A program made the position numbers and the translations under genes. A stretch of 64,000 bases of DNA, taken from the NCBI RefSeq assembly GCF_041381155.1, contig NC_091142.1:43622747-43686746 (forward strand), given 5' to 3'. This stretch comes from Argopecten irradians (Eukaryota > Mollusca > Bivalvia > Pectinida > Pectinidae). Of the stretch, positions 40,501 through 50,419 are shown piece by piece. Numbering within the stretch: position 1 is the stretch's first letter; every line of letters starts with the position of its first letter. Below the pieces are notes generated by a model, which had not been told where the DNA came from, made no database searches, and was given only the letters and a program-made list of their open reading frames with translations.

Positions 40501-41345
40501 AATCCTTACTTATACTCCCCCAAACTGTAATGTTACTATCCCACTTAGTTATAATCCTTACTTATACTCCCCCAAACTATAATGTTACTATCCCACTAAG
40601 TTATAATCCTTACTTATACTCCCCAAACTGTAATGTTACTATCCCACTAAGTTATAATCCTTACTTATACTCCCCCAAACTATAATGTTACTATCCCACT
40701 AAGTTATAATCCTTACTTATACTCCCCCAAACTGTAATGTTACTATCCCACTAAGTTATAATCCTTACTTATACTCCTCCAAACTATAATGTTACTATCC
40801 CACTAAGTTATAATCCTTACTTATACTCCCCCAAACTGTAATGTTACTATCCCACTAAGTTATAATCCTTACTTATACTCCCCCAAACTGTAATGTTACT
40901 ATCCCACTAAGTTATAATCCTTATTTATACTCCTCCAAACTGTAATGTTACTATCCCACTAAGTTATAATCCTTACTTATACTCCTCCAAACTGTAATGT
41001 TACTATCCCACTAAGTTATAATCCTTACTTATACTCCTCCAAACTATAATGTTACTATCCCACTAAGTTATAATCCTTACTTATACTCCCCCAAACTGTA
41101 ATGTTACTAATGTTAATCCTTACTTATATCCCCCCACTTAAGTTACTATCCCACTTAGTTATAATCCTTACTTATACTCCCCCAAACTATAATGTTTACT
41201 ATCCCACTTAGTTATAATCCTTACTTATACTCCTCCAAGCTGTAATGTTACTATCCCACTTAGTTATAATCCTTAATTATACTCCTCCAAACTATAATGT
41301 TACTATCCCACTTAGTTATAATCCTTACTTATACTCCTCCAAACT
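37542..41345 (-). repeat. 52-bp tandem array containing exon 9 end and its donor (array A5)
   Basis: The plus-strand unit is AAACTGTAATGTTACTATCC, CACTAAGTTATAATCCTTAC, TTATACTCCCCC. The 52-bp period is read at 38521 and 38573; about 73 copies fit. In the gene's sense the unit has CAGTTTGGGGGAGTATAA, then GTAAGGATTATAAC. The real exon ends CAGTTTGGAGGAGTATAA followed by GTAAGGATTATAAC, so 18 exon bases and the donor are repeated. Many units keep the exact exon version (CTCCTCC on the plus strand). The array is very homogeneous, with indels mainly near 38.1, 40.0 and 41.1 kb. Confidence 0.97.
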
Positions 41346-41420
41346 GCCTTGTTGTTTTGTGATGATCTCCTTTGTTGTATCCAAATTCAATTGCATCAAT
41401 TTAACTTGCAGTTCATACAA
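41329..41420 (-). CDS. CCDC62: CCDC62-like protein, coding exon 9
   Basis: 92 nt, phase 0 in and phase 2 out, between a GTTATAACAG acceptor and a GTAAGG donor. It encodes LYELQVKLMQLNLDTT, then KEIITKQQGSLEEY plus two bases, the end of the coiled-coil region. It aligns in position with the QQSDLQFLNFN segment I recall in human CCDC62. Both edges are repeated: the donor side in array A5, the acceptor side in array A6. Confidence 0.85.
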
Positions 41421-41509
41421 CTGTTATAACTATCCATCTATACCTGACGTTCATACAACTGTAATATACTAAATGTAACATCTAATCATAAAATGGTACA
41501 CTCGAAATT

Positions 41510-42940
41510 TATACATCTGTTACCCATCCATAATATATATACTAAACCTATACATCTGTTACCCACCCATAATATATATACTAAACCTATACATCTGTTA
41601 CCCACCCATAATATATATACTAAACGTATACATCTAATTACCCACCCATAATATATATACTAAACCTATACATCTGTTACCCACCCATAATATATATACT
41701 AAACCTATACATCTAATACCCACCCATAATATATATACTAAACCGTATACATCTGTTTACCCACCCATAATATATATACTAAACCTATACATCTAATACC
41801 CACCCATAATATATATACTAAACTATACATCTAATACCCACCCATAATATATATACTAAACGTATACATCTGTTACCCACCCATAATATATATACTAAAC
41901 TATACATCTGTTACCCACCCATAATATATATACCATATACATCTGTTACCCACCCATAATATATATACTAAACGTATACATCTGTTACCCACCCATAATA
42001 TATATACTAAACCTATACATCTGTTACCCACCCATAATATATATACTAAACCTATACATCTAATACCCACCCATAATATATATACTAAACGTATACATCT
42101 GTTACCCACCCATAATATATATACTAAACGTATACATCTGTTACCCACCCATAATATATATACTAAACCTATACATCTAATACCCACCCATAATATATAT
42201 ACTAAACGTATACATCTGTTACCCACCCATAATATATATACTAAACCTATACATCTAATACCCACCCATAATATATATACTAAAACTATACATCTAATAC
42301 CCACCCATAATATATATACTAAACCTATACATCTAATACCCACCCATAATATATATACTAAACGTATACATCTGTTACCCACCCATAATATATATACTAA
42401 ACGTATACATCTGTTACCCACCCATAATATATATACTAAACCTATACATCTAATACCCACCCATAATATATATACTAAACGTATACATCTGTTACCCACC
42501 CATAATATATATACTAAACCTATACATCTAATACCCACCCATAATATATATACTAAACGTATACATCTGTTACCCACCCATAATATATATACTAAACCTA
42601 TACATCTGTAATACCCACCCATAATATATATATACTAAACGTACATACATCTGTTACCCACCCATAATATATATACTAAACGTATACATCTGTTACCCAC
42701 CCATAATATATATACTAAACGTATACATCTGTTACCCACCCATAATATATATACTAAATGTATACATCTGTTACCCACCCATAATATATATATACTAAAC
42801 GTATACATCTGTTACCCACCCATAAATATATATACTAAACGTATACATCTGTTACCACCCATAATATATATACTAAATGTATACATCTGTTACCCACCCA
42901 TAATATATACTACTAAATGTATACATCTGTTACCCACCCA
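41510..42940 (-). repeat. 39-bp tandem array (array A6, first part)
   Basis: The plus-strand unit is ACCCACCCATAATATATATA, CTAAACCTATACATCTGTT, 39 bp (42012 to 42051), about 37 copies. Since 39 is 13 codons, a 240-codon minus-strand frame results; it is not a gene. In sense, the unit includes GGTAACAG then ATGTATA, resembling the acceptor of exon 9 (TATAACAG then TTGTATGAAC). Confidence 0.95.
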
Positions 42941-44395
42941 TAATATACTCGAAACGTATACATCTGTTACCTACCCATGAAATACTCGAAATGTATACAT
43001 CTGTTACACACCCATGAAATACTCGAAATGTATACATCTGTTTACCCACCCATATAAATACTAAAGTATACATCTGTTACCTACCCATGAAATATACGAA
43101 ATGTATACATCTGTATACCCACCCATGAAATACTCGAAATGTATACATCTGTTACCCTACCCATGAAATACTCGAAATGTATACATCTGTTACCACCCAT
43201 AAAATACTACGAAATGTATACATCTGTTACCTACCCATGAAATACTCTAAATGTATACATCTGTTACTGTTACCTACCCATGAAATACTCGAAATGTATA
43301 CATCTGTTATTTACCTACCCATGAAATACTCGAATGTATACATCTGTTACCCACCCATGTTACCTACCCATAAATACTCGAAATGTATACATCTGTTACC
43401 CTACCCATAAAATACTCGAAATGTATACATCTGTTACGTTACCTACCCATAAAATACTCGAAATGTATACATCTGTTACCCACCCATAAAATACTCGAAA
43501 TGTATACATCTGTTACCTACCCATAAATACTCGAAAGTATAACTATACATCTGTTACCTACCCATATAATATACTCGAAATGTATACATCCGTTCTGTTA
43601 CCCACCCATGAAATACTCGAAATGTATACATCCGTATACATCTGTTACCTACCCATAAAATACTCGAAATGTATACATCTGTTACCTACCCATATAAATA
43701 CTCGAAATGTATACATCTGTTACTGTTACCCTACCCATTAAATACTCGAAATGTATACATCTGTTACCTACCCATGAAATACTCGAAATGTATACATCTG
43801 TTACTACACACCCATGAAATACTCGAAATGTATACATCTGTTACCTACCCATGAAATACTCGAAATGTATACATCCGTTACTGTTACCTACCCATGAAAT
43901 ACTCGAAATGTATACATCTGTTACCTACCCATGAAATACTCGAAATGTATACATCTGTTACCTACCCATGAAATACTCGAATGTATACATCTGTTACCTA
44001 CCCATGAAATACTCAAAATGTATACATCTGTTACCTACCCATGAAATACTCGAAATGTATACATCTGTTACCTACCCATGAAATACTCGAAATGTATACA
44101 TCTGTTACCTACCCATGAAATACTCGAAATGTATACATCTACTGTTACCTACCCATGAAATACTCGAAATGTATACATCTGTTACCTACCCATGAAATAC
44201 TCGAAATGTATACATCTGTTTACACACCCATGAAATACTCGAAATGTATACATCTGTTACCTACCCATGAAATACTCGAAATGTATACATCTGTTACCTA
44301 CCCATGAAATACTCGAAATGTATACATCTGTTACCTACCCATGAAATACTCGAAATGTATACATCCGTTACTGTTACCTACCCATGAAATACTTG
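42941..44395 (-). repeat. 37-bp tandem array (array A6, second part)
   Basis: A relative of the 39-bp unit with GAAATACTCGAAATGTATAC and ATCTGTTACCTACCCAT, 37 bp, about 38 copies. Insertions are frequent between 42.9 and 43.8 kb and rare after that. The array ends about 225 bp before exon 8. Confidence 0.95.
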
Positions 44396-44619
44396 AGATG
44401 AAATCAACATCAATATGATATAATAAATCAAGACATACAGCGTTTGTCACCCTTGATATATTGTGATAAAATCTTGTTATATTTTTAATTCTATTTTGTT
44501 TTTGGTTAATATCTGGTATAATATATTTAATCTCATACAATATATCAAACAAACACTGATGGTATGATCCTAATGCCAGAATCTGACACCATCCTCCACA
44601 ATGATGTTATGTTTCCTAC

Positions 44620-44708
44620 CTCTCTGATATGACGTAACTGGTGGTCGGTTCGGGCTTGTTTGGCTCTCAGAGACTCAATCACTTGGTCCTTACATTTCTC
44701 ACGTTCAC
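44620..44708 (-). CDS. CCDC62: CCDC62-like protein, coding exon 8
   Basis: 89 nt, phase 1 in and phase 0 out, with a CCATTTCAG acceptor and GTAGGA donor. It encodes EREKCKDQVIESLRAKQ followed by ARTDHQLRHIRE. This matches the spacing and much of the sequence of the EREKRKDELL...KSKQERTNSELHNLRQ segment that I recall for human CCDC62, a predicted coiled coil. This exon was a main clue to the gene's identity. Confidence 0.9.
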
Positions 44709-44924
44709 CTGAAATGGTGTTTAACACTCAGTTTTCAACTCACATAAAATTTAATCACATGACATTTTTTTTTTTATCTTTGACCTTTGAAAGGTAAAAC
44801 ATTTTCAGATAGCAGGCCATATATATCATAAGATGCATTAGGCAATGCATATTTTTATACATTACATTAAGGTATCTGGTCATAATACCTGGACACTACT
44901 TAAAGCATTCAACTATATAGATAG

Positions 44925-45057
44925 CCTATAGAATTTATGGTCTAATATAGATGCCAGAGCTTTGCAGACAACCATCTCATAATGCGTGCTAGCACATTTA
45001 TGAGATGGTTGTCTGCAAAGCTCTGGCATCTATATATAGAACCATTGATTCCATAGG
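44925..45057. mobile_element. Palindromic MITE-like element with perfect 38-bp arms
   Basis: The left arm 44945-44982 and right arm 44998-45035 are exact reverse complements (38 of 38), separated by a 15-nt loop that itself contains GTGCTAGCAC. Imperfect pairing continues outward to about 44925 and 45057. It lies in the intron between exons 7 and 8. It is probably a small foldback insertion; no target duplication is identified. Confidence 0.7.
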
Positions 45058-45318
45058 ATGACAGTTTAATACTTATATTTACTTAATCAACTAATTTTGG
45101 GGATCTATGCATTAAAAATGTTTAAGACCAGGAAAACCGTTCGTCTAAAACAATTTAATCCACAAGATGGCACAGCCATTTTGATCAGTTGAAATTATCA
45201 TGTCAACATAAGTGACATCATAAACGTCACGTTTTGTGTGTTTATTATACCCTTATAGACTTTGGCTTACATTATATAGCAGAAGTGGCAAGTGAATGTA
45301 AATTGTATAAATACTTAC

Positions 45319-45411
45319 TAAAGTCCTCCTGCATAACAATCTCTAGTTGCTTCATCTGATCTAGTTTTCCTGTCAACTCCAGTAGCTCAGAGTCTCTCTT
45401 AGTCACAATCT
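45319..45411 (-). CDS. CCDC62: CCDC62-like protein, coding exon 7
   Basis: 93 nt, phase 1 in and phase 1 out, acceptor GTTTCGATGACAG, donor GTAAGTAT. It encodes E (split), IVTKRDSELLELTGKLDQ and MKQLEIVMQEDF, then S across the junction to exon 8; heptad-like coiled coil. The first 23 bases and the acceptor are the founder of array A7 immediately upstream. Confidence 0.88.
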
Positions 45412-45420
45412 CTGTCATCG

Positions 45421-46095
45421 AAACACAACATATGTCACCAAAACATTACATGGGCAAGTCACTCTACATATATATATCAGGACCATACAAACATAGCCCG
45501 GAGTCTCTCTTAGTCACGATCTCTGTCAATGACACATGTCACTAAAATATTACAAGGACAACAGTCACTCTACATACCAGAACTATACAAACATAGCCCG
45601 GAGTCTCTCTTAGTCACGATCTCTGTCAATGACACATGTCACTTAAATATTACAAGGACAACAGTCACTCTACATACCAGAACTATACAAACATAGCCCG
45701 GAGTCTCTCTTAGTCACGATCTCTGTCAATGACACATGTCACTTAAATATTACAAGGACAACAGTCACTCTACATGCCAGAACTATACAAACATAGCCCG
45801 GAGTCTCTCTTAGTCACGATCTCTGTCAATGACACATGTCACTTAAATATTACAAGGACAACAGTCACTCTACATGCCAGAACTATACAAACATAGCCCA
45901 GAGTCTCTCTTTGTCACAATCTCTGTCAATGACACATGTCACTAAAATATTACAAGGACAACAGTCACTCTACATACCAGAACTATACAAACATAGCCCG
46001 GAGTCTCTCTTATAGTCACGATCTCTGTCAATGACACATGTCACTAAAACATTAGATGGGCAACAGTCACTCTACATACCAGAACTATACAAACA
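45421..46095 (-). repeat. 100-bp array containing exon 7 start and its acceptor (array A7)
   Basis: GAGTCTCTCTTAGTCAC recurs at 45501, 45601, 45701, 45801, 45901 and 46001, exactly 100 bp apart, and once in the exon at about 45390. In the gene's sense each copy reads TGTCATTGACAG, then AGATCGTGACTAAGAGAGAC, i.e. the acceptor plus about 23 bases of exon 7. There are six intronic copies. The remainder of the unit, with ATTACAAGGACAACAGTCAC, is ordinary intron. Confidence 0.95.
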
Positions 46096-46114
46096 TATCG
46101 TGAGTGAAAGCCTC

Positions 46115-46242
46115 TGGCCTCGATTTCTCGAAACAAAAGTGCAGACTTAAGTCAAAACTTAAGTTTTTTCTCCTTATGTAACTTATATGAAAACTTATGA
46201 CTTAAGTCAGTTTTGGAAGTTTGTTTCGAGAAATCGGGGCCT
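46115..46242. mobile_element. Short MITE-like inverted-repeat element
   Basis: GGCCTCGATTTCTCGAAACA at the left is matched by an inverted copy, TGTTTCGAGAAATCGGGGCC, at the right, with internal CTTAAGT-rich inverted sequence, about 128 bp in all. It is intronic. Target duplication is not clear. Confidence 0.65.
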
Positions 46243-46515
46243 GGTCACAGTGGTAGTAAGGAACTCAGCAGAATTTACCTATCAAGGCTTTACTACATAC
46301 ATGAATGTTCTACTTCCTTATTTCAAAATAAATTATTTATTGGTTATTTCAGTAAAGGATTTCATTTCATGATTTTGATTTTTATGTTCTTACAAAGAGA
46401 TTTAAACTGAAAAGGAGTAGATATGATAGGACCAGTATTTGGCGTTAATTTTTCAGGCCGAAAAATATTAACTCTGATCCACACCAATTTCACATCAATA
46501 AATACTCTCATACTT

Positions 46516-46756
46516 TTGTTTGTTTGTTTGATTTATTAACGTCCTATTAACAGCTATGGTCATGTAAGGACGGCCTCCCATGTATGCGTAGTGTTGCGTG
46601 TATGTTGTGTGAGGTGCGTGTTTTGGGAGACTGCGGTATATTCGTGTTGTGTCTTCTTGTATAGTGGAACTATTGCCCTTTTTATAGTGCTATATCACTG
46701 AAGCGTGCCGCCGAAGACACCAAGCAACACACCCCACCCGGTCACATTATACTGAC
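46516..46756 (-). mobile_element. SINE-like retroposon with 13-bp target duplication
   Basis: The direct repeat TACTCTCATACTT flanks the segment at 46503-46515 and 46757-46769. On the minus strand the insert ends in GACGTTAATAAATCAAACAA ACAA, an A-rich tail typical of retroposition. The body includes CCATAGCTGTTAATAGGACG, which I associate with a dispersed repeat in bivalve genomes (recollection only). I could not identify a convincing tRNA-type A/B box. Clean duplication indicates a fairly recent insertion into the intron between exons 6 and 7. Confidence 0.7.
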
Positions 46757-46769
46757 TACTCTCATACTT

Positions 46770-47316
46770 GCCATTCATCAAAACATAACTTTTTATAACC
46801 ATGTACACGATGTGCTCTACTTATGACGTCATCAAATTGACGATTTTCCTCTTCTCGCCAAATTTCGCTAGAAATTCATCATCTTTAGGTTAGAAAAGGC
46901 TTGAAATGGATTTGGCCGCCACCTTGGAGCAACTTTATATTTTGCATGGATATGCGTAAATACACGATACACTACATGTGAAAATCTCTTTCTGCTCCAC
47001 AAAGGCGGCCACATTCATTTTTGGAGAAAACCACTCAAAAAGTATGATTTTTCAAGGATTTTTGTGAAAAACAGCTGGAAACTGCATGTTGATAACGTCA
47101 TAGTGAACATAATTGGTACATGCGGGATATTTTTGGGATGTTATGTGTTAGCAAATGTATTCAACTGTTATATGGCAAAATATGTTGTTCTTTACTGGAG
47201 AATTAATTTTGCGGCCATATTTGAGTTTTAACGTACCTTCTCCTTTGTGAAATTTTGACAGAAATAACTATATGTTTGAAAGAGAATTAAACAAAACGAT
47301 AGCTTTTCTTCCTCAC
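46770..47316 (-). other. Intron between exons 6 and 7, single-copy part
   Basis: Unique intron sequence. It includes the pair GGCCGCC (about 46914) and GGCGGCC (about 46985), weakly inverted. No exon or further repeat is supported. Confidence 0.5.
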
Positions 47317-47488
47317 CAATGGAGAGTTCTAATTCCTGTTTAAGGTCACCATGTTTTTGCTTCCACTGATTTGCCTGTTTGATAGCCTCAACTTCTCGAT
47401 TCTGACATTCCTTTGTGCGAATGTCCAGCTGTTTCAACCGATCAGTCAGTTCCTGTATATGTGTGGTTGCTGTTGTCAAGTCTTGTTC
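47317..47488 (-). CDS. CCDC62: CCDC62-like protein, coding exon 6
   Basis: 172 nt, phase 0 in and phase 1 out, acceptor ATATTTTTAG, donor GTGAGG. It encodes EQDLTTATTHIQELTDRLKQ, LDIRTKECQNREVEAIKQAN and QWKQKHGDLKQELELSI, a clear coiled coil. Position and charge pattern correspond to the KDKDIIEAVNHI...KEKQDYKQKL segment of human CCDC62 as I recall it. Confidence 0.9.
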
Positions 47489-47594
47489 CTAAAAATATAT
47501 ATAAAAAAAAAGAATTTTCAGACTTGGTCTTGCAAAAAAGTATCCTACATTTGGCCTAAAGCTTTCTCCAACCAAAACTAACAATGACCTATTC

Positions 47595-48430
47595 TAAGTT
47601 TGGCCTACACATTACATTATCATGAGTTTGAACTGAGGTGACCTTCCCTAAGTTTGACCTCAGGTGACCTTCGCTAAGTTTGACCTATACATGACATTGT
47701 TGTGAGTTTGACCTAAGGTGACCTTCCCTTAGTTTGACCTATACATGACATTGTTGTGAGTTTGACTTAAGGTGACCTTCCATAAGTTTGACCTATACAT
47801 GACATTGTTGTGAGTTTGACCTAAGGTGACCTTCCCTTAGTTTGACCTATACATGACATTGTTGTGAGTTTGACCTAAGGTGACCTTCCCTTAGTTTGGC
47901 CTAAGGCAACATTCCCTAAATTTGACCTAAGGTGACTTTCCTAAGTTTGACCTAAGGTAAACTACCCTAAGTTTGACCTAAGGTGACCTTCCCAAAGTTT
48001 GACCTAAGGTGACCTTCCCTTAGTTTGACTTACGGCAATATTCCCTAAGTTTGACCTAAGGAGACCTTCCCTAAGTTTGACCTAAGGAGACCTTCCCTAA
48101 GTTTTGTCCTTAGGTGACCTTCGCTAAGTTTGACCAAAGGTGACCTTCCCTAAGTTTGACCTAAGGTGACCTTCCCTAAGTTTGACCTAAGGTTACCTTC
48201 CCTAAGTTTGACCTAAGGTGACCTTCCCTAAGTTTGACCTAAGGTGACCTTCCTCAAGTTTGACCTAAGGTGATCTTCCCTAAGTTTGACCTTAGGTGAC
48301 CTTCCCTAAGTTTGACCTAAGGTGACCTTCCCTAAGTCTGACCATAGGTTACCTTCCCTAAGTTTGACCTAAGGTGACCTTCCTCAAATTTGACCAATAC
48401 ATGACATGATGTGTGTTTGACCTCAGGTGA
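47595..48430 (-). repeat. 26-bp tandem array derived from exon 5 end (array A8, part a)
   Basis: The plus-strand unit is TAAGTTTGACCTAAGGTGAC CTTCCC (26 bp; 48125, 48151, 48177), with a longer variant containing ATACATGACATTGTTGTGAG near 47.6-47.9 kb. In sense it reads GGTCACCTTAGGTCAAACTT then AGGGAAGG; exon 5 ends GGTCACTTTAGTCAAACTTAAG, then GTAGG. The exon end is thus repeated about 25 times, but the donor GT has become GGA in the units. Confidence 0.9.
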
Positions 48431-48539
48431 CTTACCCTAGATATTTGGTATGGAGTTGACCATATAGTTTGACCAACTGCATGAGATTGATCTAAAGGAG
48501 ATCTAATCTAAATTTTATGACCTCCATAAGTTTGACCAG

Positions 48540-49008
48540 AAGGCGAACTATTCAAGTTTTGACCTAAAGTAAATCTAAACTCCCCAACATTTGATTAAAG
48601 TCAACCTATCTAGGTTTTGACCACAAAGACACCTTTCTAAATTCTGACCACAGAGTCAACCTATCTAGGTTTTGCCACAAATACAACTATCTAGGTTTTG
48701 ACCACAAAGACACCCAAGTTTTGGCAAAAAGACACTTATCTAAATTCTGACCACAAAGACACCTATCTAAATTCTGACCACAAAGTCAACCTATCTAGGT
48801 TTTGACCACAAAGACACCCAAGTTTTGCCACAAAGACACTTATCTAAATTCTGACCACAAAGTCAACCTATCTAGGTTTTGACCACAAAGACACCTATCT
48901 AAATTCTGACCACAAAGTCAACCTATCTAGGTTTTGACCACAAAGACTCCTATCTAAATTCTGACCACAAAGTCAACCTATCTAGGTTTTGAATACAAAG
49001 ACACCTAC
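48540..49008 (-). repeat. About 55-bp array derived from the start of intron 5 (array A8, part b)
   Basis: Units combine GACCACAAAGACACCTATCT with AAATTCTGACCACAAAGTCA and ACCTATCTAGGTTTT. In sense this gives GATAGGTGTCTTTGTGGTC; the real intron begins GTAGGTGTCTTTGTATTC. About eight irregular copies directly abut exon 5. Confidence 0.85.
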
Positions 49009-49110
49009 CTTAAGTTTGACTAAAGTGACCATCTCATGTTCCCTGGCTTGGAGTTGACCGATGGTATTTGACAACTCTCGCTTGGACAAGCTTAGAGATT
49101 GGTTCTTTTC
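49009..49110 (-). CDS. CCDC62: CCDC62-like protein, coding exon 5
   Basis: 102 nt, 34 codons, phase 0 both ends, acceptor GGATTGCAG, donor GTAGGTG. It encodes EKNQSLSLSKRELSNTIG and QLQAREHEMVTLVKLK. The GQLQARE...KLK core matches the conserved VGQLQAREQALTTMIKLK of human CCDC62 as I recall it, one of the best matches in the gene. Confidence 0.92.
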
Positions 49111-49321
49111 CTGCAATCCAAAGTATAGAACTAGAATTGGTTAGACAGAATAGACGCTATACACTGTACCACACACTGGCATTGTTAATGAATAAAAGGG
49201 ATTTATCTACATGTTTAGATTGGTCTAACTGGGGTTAACAGTAAGTAATAGGATTGATCTAATTATCCATACTACCAATCCATGTAATAATTGAAGGTCC
49301 ACAAACATGTGAGTTTTTTAC

Positions 49322-49488
49322 CTCAAGTTCCTGTATGACAGTGGTGTGATGGCTGTTCTCGGAGCTCAGTTTGGCGAGTTGCTCGACTGTTGACTCGAGT
49401 GTTGAGTTATGGCTGTGACTCTCATTCTTCAGTGACTTGAGTCGTGACATCGCACTCTTCAACTGTTTACTCCTCTCGTTTAACTCTC
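49322..49488 (-). CDS. CCDC62: CCDC62-like protein, coding exon 4
   Basis: 167 nt, phase 1 in and phase 0 out, acceptor ACATTTACACAG, donor GTAAAA. With the split codon it reads GELNERSKQLKSAMSRLKSL, KNESHSHNSTLESTVEQLA and KLSSENSHHTTVIQELE, a coiled coil beginning GEL like the corresponding GELHKRT segment of the vertebrate protein. The following intron to exon 5 is short (211 bp) and free of repeats. Confidence 0.9.
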
Positions 49489-50419
49489 CTGTGTAAATGT
49501 TCATCATCCAAAATATTAATGTTCCTTAAACATTTTACTTAATCAAAGTAATCCATCTCCAAAAAGTATCAAAATTAATCTTCCTTTAAATATAAAATTA
49601 ATAAAAAAAAAAAAGGTTGAATACAGACTTTATTTATTAAGGTAGACTGTTCCTTCTTGTTTCCTTTGAAGGATTTTGTTCATTTTTTTATATTTTGAAT
49701 TTAGGTACACCCTGATCACAAAAAGCACATAAAGATCATATGTTACCACATTATTTTTCCTTCCAGGGTTGAATGACTTAATATTCCAGATTTTAAGGAT
49801 TTTCAAATAAATAATATTTCCTCCCTGTAACATCCCTTATCATATATAAAGAATATGCCCATACCATGTTCCTACACTCAGAAGGTGATATATATATAGA
49901 ATCCATAACTTTATCAAATAAGCTGAATCTTCCACAATAAAATGAAATAAAGAAAAATTGCATCAAATTAGTCATGTTTTCTTTTTTCAAAATATGACCA
50001 ATTTGCCTTCTAACATCCCTTATATTTTGGCCTGAAAACGTTTTAATAAGCGAATCTGTAGCCCCTTTCAACGTTTAATGCTATTCATTTACCCTTGTTA
50101 GTATACTGATTACCACACCTTTAAATTGATACACTTCAAGTAAACACTCGAAGAGCTTCCAGACAAAATATTTCCTCAAATATTACTGCAGATTTCAGAA
50201 GCCAGTTATAATAGATGGGTACCAAGAAATAAAATACGCTTGCCGGGATCCAGATAGCGACCTTACAACATATGAGGTCGCAGAAGGGACTGTTTAATTT
50301 ACATTAAAAAAGAAAGAAATTTTTCACATATCTATTTTACATAAAAAGACGGTCTAGAGGGTCTGTACATGTCTAAGATATTAACTTTTCTAGTACTTCA
50401 TCTTTATCTTTAAAATTTT
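49489..50419 (-). other. Intron between exons 3 and 4, single-copy part
   Basis: AT-rich intron DNA. Minus-strand open frames at 49630-49833 and 49793-50071 show no recognisable protein and lack usable flanking splice phases. No exon is called. Confidence 0.55.

Noticed and set aside
41900-42622. 240-codon minus-strand frame of RCIGLVYILWVGN repeats
   Set aside because: A product of the 39-bp unit being 13 codons; it lies entirely within array A6 in an intron.
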